This document shows, piece after piece, positions 6,365 through 11,985 of a DNA stretch of 11,985 bases. The notes beneath the pieces are model-generated. The model worked only from the letters and a program-made list of their open reading frames with translations. It did no database searches and was not told where the DNA came from. Origin of the DNA: JAVBPT01 sp031549455 (lineage in GTDB: Bacteria > Bacillota > Clostridia > Lachnospirales > JAKSVV01); assembly GCA_031549455.1 (NCBI GenBank), contig JAVBPT010000030.1:1-11985 (forward strand). The letters run 5' to 3'. Made by a program: the position numbers and the translations under genes. Positions within the stretch are counted from its first letter, which is position 1. Each line of letters starts with the position of its first letter.

Positions 6365-8890
6365 TTAATTTGGAAAATAGTATGACCCTATTTTCTTAAT
6401 ATCAAATATTATTTTGTTATCCTTCGCCATAATGGCGGGTAATTTAGAAGTTAAAGCTAATATAATGGACCTTGTGTCATAAGCCACCGAAAAGATTTCT
6501 TTGGTTTGAATAGCATACTCGATCATCTTTCCGTTTTCTTTGTATTCCAACTTCTTTAAGAAGTTTTTAATGGTCGCTTTATTGAGCCCTCTTTGTCCTT
6601 CGTCCATATTGATGACTAGATCAACCGACTTGTTTACAAAAATGTCTTTAAAATATCTAAACTTATTCGCAAGCCGATTAATTGTGGTTAACCTTTTGTC
6701 CACAACCGTAAGGATGTACGGCGTTAAATCCATGAGTGTTCTGACTTGTTGCGGATCCATATCGGTTTTCACATCAATGATCACCGCTTCATTAATCTGA
6801 TTTGCATAATGAATAAGTCGAACGAGTTTCGGGAAATCAATCTCAAACTCAATGCTCTTGTTTTCAGTAAAGATCGTTAACGATTCATTTACTTTGATAC
6901 CCAGCGCATAAAGATCTTCCTTGGTCTCAAACTCTGATAATCTGCTCAGCGATCCCATGTGATCCTCTGGAAAATAGTAATAGATATCTTTCTTGATGTT
7001 GTCTGTGTCAATTAGGGTGGTCCGAATGCCACGATTTGCAAGCTCATAGGCCAGATTGACAGCAACCGTGGTCTTGCCCGCATTTTCGGGGCTAATCACA
7101 AGTAAAACTTTTCTGTAATCGTCCGCCAGTGTATTCATCACACCATATTTGCTTTGTTTGTTCTTTTTTTCTATTTCGTCAATTAAATTGATTTTTTCTA
7201 GTATGCTACGGGTTTTATTTTCAACCATGGTCTTTCTGAGATCAACATCTGGTTGCATCGGGTCGTCTTCTTTCCCTTCTGGATGAACAACCTCCCCTTC
7301 TCTAAGCTTCTCACCAAATACAATGGCAGATTCTTTTTGTTTTTCTTCAACCTTTTCCCCTACCACCACTCTGTTATCATTCATCATATCCTTAATGAAT
7401 TCTTCTTTTTTATCGTTGTCCAATCTTTCTCGTGGTATTTTACTAATCAGTTCTTTAATGTTCTTGGTTTCTTTGCTCTTTAGAATCTCCTTTTGAACGG
7501 GTGGCATTTTGATCTCTTCAGCAGGTGTAAACTCTTCCGGTTCCTCCCCTTTTAAGTCTGCTTGTTTCAATAAATTTTTCACCTTGTTTTCAGGCTTTGC
7601 TTCGGTATGAATCTCCGTAAACTGTTGTTCAATTAATTCAAGCGGATTGAAATCTCCTTCTCTGAGTCGTTCCTGTTGTTCCACAATCTCTTGTTCCTGC
7701 TGCTTTAACGCCTCAATTCGTCTTTTTTCTTCTTCTAGCTTAGCTTCCTCCTCTTGCCTTAACTCAATCAGTTTCCTTCTTTCCTCCTCGATTTTTCTGA
7801 GCTCTTCCTGCCTAATTTTTTCCGCCTCACGCTTCGCCTCTTCCTCTTGTCTTTCCTCCTCTTGTTGTTTTAGAACCTCAAGCTTTCTGATTTCTTCCCG
7901 TTTGAGTTCTTCAAGCTTTTTCTTTTCTTCTTCAAGCCTTGCCTCTTCTTGCATTCTGAGTTCTTGAAGTCTTAGTCTTTCCTCTTCAAATTTTCTCTTC
8001 TCTTCCATTCTAAGCTCTTCTAAGTATTTACTTTCTTCAATTGTATCCAGCCTTCGATTCGCTTTTCGTTTTGCCTGTTCCTCTTCCTCAATTCGTTCCT
8101 CTTCTGCTCTTCTCTTTTGTTCCTCTTCTTGTTTGATTCGAATTTCCTCTCGCCTTGTTTCCTCTTGCTGTTTAAGCTTCTCTAATCGGGCCACTTCTTC
8201 CCTTTTCTTTTGTTCCTCTTCTTGTCTAATTCGTTCAAGTTCCTGCTCGGCCTTTTCTTCTTCCTCTTGTTTTTTTCTCGCTTCTTGAAGTTTTCTGCTT
8301 TCTTCCTCTTGTCGCTTTAGCGCCTCTATATCCTCATCTAGCCTACTAGCCTCTTGCTTCGGAAGTTCTTCTTTCCCGTCTTCCATCCGCTCGTTGACCG
8401 CTCTTTTGATCTCTTCAAGTCTTCTTTTTTTCTCTAATAGCTCTTGCTGTAATTTTTCCTTCTCCTCTTCCTTTTGTGTTAAGATGGCTTGCTTTGAAGG
8501 AGGTTTGTTGTACACCTTGTCCTGCACTTCTTTGACTTTATAAATATCATATTTGATGGACTCGTCTTTCTCTAATTCCTCTTGCGCTTTGGATTTTTTT
8601 TCCTTTACCGGTGGTGTATTCATTTTTTTAAGCTTTAACACCGTTTCGCTTCGGTCATTGTCATTGATATATAAATCCTTATTCTGCTCTGCAAACTTCT
8701 TAAGACGTTCCCTTTTTAGCTTCTCAATGCTTTTGACTTTGCTGGCTCGAATCGCATTTTGAATCACCAAAAATACAAGTAAGATGATGAAGCCTAAAAA
8801 TAACAATACTGCTGCAATCGTTAGGCTGCTTTCTTGGTTCTCAATGGATATATTATTAAATATTAAAAAACAACTTTCCGGATTTAGCAT
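6365..8890 (-). CDS. membrane-anchored long coiled-coil protein with C-terminal ParA/MinD-like ATPase domain
   Basis: An 841-aa fusion with an unusual architecture. A single membrane helix lies at residues about 23-44. A basic linker follows, then about 275 residues (138-412) of almost uninterrupted Glu/Lys/Arg/Gln heptad-like sequence. An acidic, Pro-containing linker precedes a ParA-type domain from about 590 to the end. The P-loop SPENAGKTT (600-608) keeps the nucleotide lysine but not the ParA signature lysine. The A' motif LIDTD is at 626-630 and Walker B VIIDV at 703-707. This domain is clearly paralogous to that of the preceding gene, sharing TTLIDTD, a Tyr-Tyr-x-Phe-Pro stretch and a V-V-D-x-x-x-T-T-x-N-R segment. 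A 30-residue block (303-332) recurs at 369-398 with 18 identities. ATG 8890 is preferred over TTG 8974, which would overlap the upstream gene by 52 bp. A polar scaffold or localisation hub is a plausible role. I know no named family with this full layout. Confidence 0.85.
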   Translation of the reverse strand: MLNPESCFLIFNNISIENQESSLTIAAVLLFLGFIILLVFLVIQNAIRASKVKSIEKLKRERLKKFAEQNKDLYINDNDRSETVLKLKKMNTPPVKEKKSKAQEELEKDESIKYDIYKVKEVQDKVYNKPPSKQAILTQKEEEKEKLQQELLEKKRRLEEIKRAVNERMEDGKEELPKQEASRLDEDIEALKRQEEESRKLQEARKKQEEEEKAEQELERIRQEEEQKKREEVARLEKLKQQEETRREEIRIKQEEEQKRRAEEERIEEEEQAKRKANRRLDTIEESKYLEELRMEEKRKFEEERLRLQELRMQEEARLEEEKKKLEELKREEIRKLEVLKQQEEERQEEEAKREAEKIRQEELRKIEEERRKLIELRQEEEAKLEEEKRRIEALKQQEQEIVEQQERLREGDFNPLELIEQQFTEIHTEAKPENKVKNLLKQADLKGEEPEEFTPAEEIKMPPVQKEILKSKETKNIKELISKIPRERLDNDKKEEFIKDMMNDNRVVVGEKVEEKQKESAIVFGEKLREGEVVHPEGKEDDPMQPDVDLRKTMVENKTRSILEKINLIDEIEKKNKQSKYGVMNTLADDYRKVLLVISPENAGKTTVAVNLAYELANRGIRTTLIDTDNIKKDIYYYFPEDHMGSLSRLSEFETKEDLYALGIKVNESLTIFTENKSIEFEIDFPKLVRLIHYANQINEAVIIDVKTDMDPQQVRTLMDLTPYILTVVDKRLTTINRLANKFRYFKDIFVNKSVDLVINMDEGQRGLNKATIKNFLKKLEYKENGKMIEYAIQTKEIFSVAYDTRSIILALTSKLPAIMAKDNKIIFDIKKIGSYYFPN

Positions 8891-8895
8891 TTCCA

Positions 8896-8901
8896 TCCTC
8901 T
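8896..8901 (-). promoter_or_regulatory. ribosome binding site deciding the start of the coiled-coil ATPase gene
   Basis: On the minus strand AGAGGA lies 5 bases before the ATG at 8890. The alternative ATG at 8896 overlaps this purine run, and the longer TTG start at 8974 lies inside the upstream gene. The site therefore favours the 841-aa form over the 869-aa form. Confidence 0.6.
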
Positions 8902-8922
8902 TTCTCTTACAAAAGAAGTCTT

Positions 8923-10425
8923 TTAAAACATCTTTCCTGCATTTTTTGAATCCACTAGATAATAACGATCGCAAATACTCTTAATGTCCTTTTCAAGGAG
9001 GTTGTCACGAACCTGAATGGTCGGCATTCTATCTGCTAATCCTTGAAGAACAGAACGTGCATCATCAAAAATGGTGTGCACATAATTCACGTTGATATCA
9101 AAGAACTTGCCATTGTATAGCTCAATATTTTGAAAGAAGGTGGTGGCAATTCTTTCTTTTTCTAGATATTTAATGTTATAGTACCGATTTACAATGAGAT
9201 CCACATTTTGAAGCTGCTCTCTATACATGTAAAGCTCTTCCGGCACTCTATTTAGAGTGGTCACCTTTTGATCCACCACAATCAGAATGTTGTCTGCAAT
9301 CTCCAAAATATTTCTTACAATATCCTGTTCTAATGAATAATCCAAATCCACAATCACGATCTGAGAAGATCTCTTTGCAGAGGTAACAAGCTTGATCAGA
9401 TCGTAGATTCCAAGCTCAACGTTGATATCCTTATATTCTGTATATACTCTTAGGTTTCTATCCACTTCTATTCCGAGGTCATAAATCTCCTCTGTGCTTC
9501 CAATCTTACTTAGGCATCCCGCCGCCTCAATCGGAAAATGATAATACACATCCTTCTTTTTGATGTCCGTATCGATTAGCGTGGTCTTGATTCCCTTTTT
9601 ATTAAAGTACCAAGCCATATTGACTGCAATCGTAGTTTTTCCAGTGGACTCCGGACTAATGAGCACAATGGTCTTTTTATAGTCATGGGGTACTTGATAA
9701 TTGGACTGAATATGTGTCTCTTTAATGATTCTCCTTTTGTCCTTTGGAAAATCTTGCTCAGATAAAGGACTAATCTCCTTTGAAGTTTGATCGTAACGTT
9801 CTTCTTCCTCTTCTCGGTAAGCCTGTGGTCTTTTGATAAAGTTGTTGTCTACCGATTGGACACGCTTGCCCTCTTCATTGGCAGCGCTAATCCCTTGACT
9901 CACATCTTCCATCAGATTTTCTTTAAATCTTTCCATGTCTGATTTAACGGGTGTAAAGTCCTCAAAATCGTTTTGCACAATTGGAGCCCTATTCTTATTC
10001 ATCTTCATGAGCTTGTCTACATCATTTGCCTTGGTGTTTTCGCCTCCCTGTCCATTGATTGCCAAAAAAGTCCTCTTTACATCCGCAAATGTTTTTGGAG
10101 TTTCGTAAATCTTTAATATAAGCTCTGGTGTAATTGGGTCAAACACGAGGTCATAAATACCATACATAAAGCAAAGTTTTAATTCCTCTTTATCGCTCTC
10201 ATTTGTAAGATAGATTACCCTGGTATTGTTTTCCCTCAGGTTGAGAAATAGATACTCAAGCTCGATATGCCCAACTAAATTTTTGCTCATCACAATGGTA
10301 TCAAACCTTTGCTCCAAGAAAAACTCTCTATAGTGCACAACCTGTATATCCTCTATCCCATTGGCCAAAAAGACCTCTTCGGTTTTAGCATCCAGTTTGT
10401 CCCATCCTGTTGCAATCGCGATCAT
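8923..10425 (-). CDS. TadZ/CpaE-like protein: degenerate receiver domain plus ParA/MinD-type ATPase
   Basis: A 500-aa protein, first gene of the Tad-like operon. Residues about 1-110 have the alternating strand/helix pattern of a response-regulator receiver, including IYLTNESD (71-78) and GIYDLVFDP (89-97). The phosphoacceptor region reads TIVMSKNL with Ser at the expected Asp place, and the usual Lys before Pro near the end is Asp96, so phosphorylation is unlikely. A low-complexity acidic linker (120-245) leads to the ATPase domain: P-loop SPESTGKTT (257-265), A' LIDTD (283-287), Walker B IVIVD (356-360). The signature lysine is absent. TadZ proteins are known to pair an atypical receiver with an atypical ATPase domain and to mark pilus position, often at a pole; that matches well. 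ATG 10425 has AAGGAG upstream and follows a candidate promoter. Its linker makes it longer than typical TadZ. Confidence 0.85.
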   Translation of the reverse strand: MIAIATGWDKLDAKTEEVFLANGIEDIQVVHYREFFLEQRFDTIVMSKNLVGHIELEYLFLNLRENNTRVIYLTNESDKEELKLCFMYGIYDLVFDPITPELILKIYETPKTFADVKRTFLAINGQGGENTKANDVDKLMKMNKNRAPIVQNDFEDFTPVKSDMERFKENLMEDVSQGISAANEEGKRVQSVDNNFIKRPQAYREEEEERYDQTSKEISPLSEQDFPKDKRRIIKETHIQSNYQVPHDYKKTIVLISPESTGKTTIAVNMAWYFNKKGIKTTLIDTDIKKKDVYYHFPIEAAGCLSKIGSTEEIYDLGIEVDRNLRVYTEYKDINVELGIYDLIKLVTSAKRSSQIVIVDLDYSLEQDIVRNILEIADNILIVVDQKVTTLNRVPEELYMYREQLQNVDLIVNRYYNIKYLEKERIATTFFQNIELYNGKFFDINVNYVHTIFDDARSVLQGLADRMPTIQVRDNLLEKDIKSICDRYYLVDSKNAGKMF

Positions 10426-10457
10426 ACTCTTCTCCTTTTTTACAATGCTTTTTTATT

Positions 10458-10485
10458 ATTATAAGCTAAATTTTTAAAATAACAA
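10458..10485 (-). promoter_or_regulatory. candidate sigma-A promoter of the Tad-like operon
   Basis: On the minus strand TTGTTA (10485-10480) is followed after 16 bp by a perfect TATAAT (10463-10458). The -35 box matches TTGACA at 4 of 6 positions, so strength may be moderate. It lies between the flgL terminator and the first Tad-like gene, giving a leader of about 25 nt that contains the AAGGAG ribosome binding site. The AT-rich spacer makes chance -10 matches likely, hence modest confidence. Confidence 0.5.
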
Positions 10486-10494
10486 TACTAATTC

Positions 10495-10521
10495 AAAAAA
10501 AAGTACACATTTAATGTGTAC
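10495..10521 (-). terminator. rho-independent terminator of flgL
   Basis: In the transcript direction GTACACAT (10521-10514) and its exact complement ATGTGTAC (10510-10503) form an 8-bp stem with a 3-base loop, followed at once by eight U (10502-10495). It lies 13 bp after the flgL stop codon. It should end flagellar transcription before the Tad-like operon, which supports the two being separately controlled. Confidence 0.9.
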
Positions 10522-10534
10522 CTTCTCTTCACGT

Positions 10535-11985
10535 TTATCTCAAAAAATCCACCAAACTTTGTTGAATAATTTTAGAAATGGAAGAAAGTGCATTTTTGTA
10601 TACCAACTCCTGCTTATTGAGATTTGTAACCGCCTCATACGCATCCACTTCTTCATTTTCCGACTTTAACACCCTAAAGTTAATGCCATCCTCATCTAGC
10701 TTGTTTTTAATCAGATCCACACGATTTACCTTGGTTCCTATTGCCGCTCTGATTTTTAACTCATTTCCCATATGGGTGTCCAGCTTTGTCAACATTTTAG
10801 ATAATTCTTTGGTCGCAAAGCTTCGATCCCGATTTTCCACCGTATTGATAATCATATCAATGTCATTGATCATATCCAGTGTAAATAAATCCCTGGCTTG
10901 GGTGTTAATGGTCATCTTGTTGTTTAGGTTGACCTCGAACATGATCTCCTCGTTCTCCGATGGTCTTTTTGCCTCATAATAGCTATCCAGACTGACTGTA
11001 TCCCCAGGATTATAATTGGATCCCAGAATGATCTTTCCTGTATCTTTTTCAATGATCACATCATCTGGTCCCGGAATCACTGGCGTATTTGAATCGGTAT
11101 AGATCACATTTGCAGGCGCCTGTACCACCCCATTCGCCACCACCGAAACCCCTCCGATGCTCAGGTTATGGATGGAGTTCTCTAGGATTCCCCGAGTGTG
11201 TCCCAGCGTGATCTCATTGTTCGCGTCTACCACTCCAAGCACACCCCCTTTCACCTCATTCTTCTCATAAGAGTCAAAGTAGTGCACCGGATTCAGATCC
11301 CCCGATACAAACCCATTCTTTTTATAAGTCACATTGATTGGATCCGAGATACTTTCAAAGTGCGCCTCATTAAAGATCATTTCCCCTGTTTCTCTAATCA
11401 CATGAATCGTTTTTACAAGAGGAGGTCCATTCTCCACCTCTGGTGTGAGATAGGCATCCGGATCGGACTGATTTTTAAACACCAATTTACATTGCGGATC
11501 CGTCGCACTATAGGTTTCGCCCCCAATTCTTACCGTTGCGTCCTCTTCAATCTGACTATATCCCAACTTAACAGAATACACATCAATCTTGTTGATCTCA
11601 TCCACTTGTATCTTACTTCCGTTGGTCGATTTAAAGCTTTGTTCTATAATAAAGCTTTTGTTTTCCTTTTTATCAAACATCACCTTTTGGTCCGTTTTAA
11701 ATCCACTAAAAATATATCTTCCCGCCACATTTTGATTGGCTTCTTGTATGATAGAGCTTCTAAGCTCTTTCATTTCCACAATCTTTTTTAATCGATCGTC
11801 ATCGGTTAAAGGCTCATTGATCGATTCTTCCGTCAGTGTTCTGAGTCGATCCAAAATCGAATAAAGACCTTTACTACTTGTCTCGGTTTGCTCTAACCAG
11901 GAAATGGCATCGCTTGTATTGGATTTGTACTGTGTAATTTCATAGAGTCTTGTATTAATTCGAAGGGACTTCCCCGCGATAATCG
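10535..11985 (-). CDS. flgL: flagellar hook-associated protein 3 (FlgL), N-terminus cut by right window edge
   Basis: FlgL forms the second junction ring between hook and flagellin filament outside the cell. The frame is open to the window edge, so the TTG at 11854 is internal and about 482 residues are visible. The upstream part reads an Arg-x-Asn-Thr-Arg-Leu-Tyr-Glu-Ile-Thr-Gln-Tyr helix, then SNTSDAISWLEQTETS and a helix leading into LRTLTEES, the typical flagellin-like D0/D1 N-terminal helix. The C-terminus ends ALSSISKIIQQSLVDFLR, the matching C-terminal helix of the flagellin/FlgL family. About 300 residues between are beta-rich, with two segments carrying a Thr-Gly-[Glu/Lys]-[Met/Ile]-Ile motif, so the exposed domain is enlarged compared with the roughly 300-aa total common for FlgL. 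The ending and two-ended helix pattern could fit flagellin, but the length and tail favour FlgL. A terminator follows directly. Confidence 0.88.
   Translation of the reverse strand, partial: IIAGKSLRINTRLYEITQYKSNTSDAISWLEQTETSSKGLYSILDRLRTLTEESINEPLTDDDRLKKIVEMKELRSSIIQEANQNVAGRYIFSGFKTDQKVMFDKKENKSFIIEQSFKSTNGSKIQVDEINKIDVYSVKLGYSQIEEDATVRIGGETYSATDPQCKLVFKNQSDPDAYLTPEVENGPPLVKTIHVIRETGEMIFNEAHFESISDPINVTYKKNGFVSGDLNPVHYFDSYEKNEVKGGVLGVVDANNEITLGHTRGILENSIHNLSIGGVSVVANGVVQAPANVIYTDSNTPVIPGPDDVIIEKDTGKIILGSNYNPGDTVSLDSYYEAKRPSENEEIMFEVNLNNKMTINTQARDLFTLDMINDIDMIINTVENRDRSFATKELSKMLTKLDTHMGNELKIRAAIGTKVNRVDLIKNKLDEDGINFRVLKSENEEVDAYEAVTNLNKQELVYKNALSSISKIIQQSLVDFLR

Noticed and set aside
7647..7967. 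Plus-strand open frame encoding a serine-rich 106-aa sequence
   Set aside because: It is the antisense of the Glu/Lys coiled-coil codons; the Ser/Leu/Phe bias is a direct product of the pyrimidine-rich complementary strand, and there is no ribosome binding site or independent gene context.
8891..8974. Longer TTG start for the coiled-coil ATPase gene
   Set aside because: It would overlap the preceding gene by 52 bp, uses a rare start codon, and a well-spaced AGAGGA precedes the ATG at 8890.
11198..11791. Plus-strand open frame of 197 codons opposite flgL
   Set aside because: It lies wholly within flgL, which has clear family motifs on the minus strand. The plus-strand product shows no recognisable domain and is rich in residues expected from antisense reading.
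1..11985. CRISPR array, tRNA, rRNA, insertion sequence or transposase
   Set aside because: No regularly spaced direct repeats, no tRNA-like cloverleaf seen, no transposase-like reading frame and no terminal inverted repeats were seen on either strand by eye.

Overview
The window looks like chromosomal DNA of a low-GC, motile Gram-positive bacterium, most likely a member of the Firmicutes/Clostridia. The reasons are AT-rich coding sequence, strong purine-rich ribosome binding sites, a flagellar gene, and a Tad-type pilus locus with no secretin or outer-membrane component in view. The species cannot be named from this sequence. Every gene I can support lies on the minus strand, so the window is best read from right to left.

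Right end (10535-11985): the 3' part of flgL, the flagellar hook-filament junction gene, cut by the window edge. It ends at a well-formed rho-independent terminator (10495-10521). A candidate sigma-A promoter follows (10458-10485).

Middle (591-10425): seven tightly packed genes, probably one operon. In order of transcription they are: (1) a TadZ/CpaE-like protein with a degenerate receiver domain and a ParA/MinD-type ATPase domain; (2) an 841-aa membrane-anchored protein with a very long charged coiled coil and a second, related ParA-type domain; (3) a CpaB/RcpC-like membrane protein; (4) a small MinD/ParA-like protein; (5) a CpaF/TadA-type secretion ATPase; (6) a TadB-like and (7) a TadC-like inner-membrane platform protein. 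Gaps are 1-32 bp.

Left end (1-563): a near-consensus sigma-A promoter (535-563) drives a 125-aa pilin-like protein, followed by a second small pilin-like gene that runs off the edge. Their N-termini are related to each other and lack a recognisable prepilin leader.

Together this is a divergent Tad / type IVc pilus-like machine: motor (CpaF), platform (TadB/TadC), assembly or alignment factor (CpaB-like), candidate localisation ATPases, and candidate pilus subunits under their own promoter. The most unusual part is the set of three ParA-family proteins. Two keep the P-loop lysine but lack the ParA 'signature' lysine. The third keeps the signature lysine but has Gln in place of the P-loop lysine. 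One of the three is fused to a transmembrane helix and roughly 275 residues of coiled coil. No prepilin peptidase is visible here. Start sites of several genes were moved from the longest ORF to positions with better ribosome binding sites, as noted in the entries.
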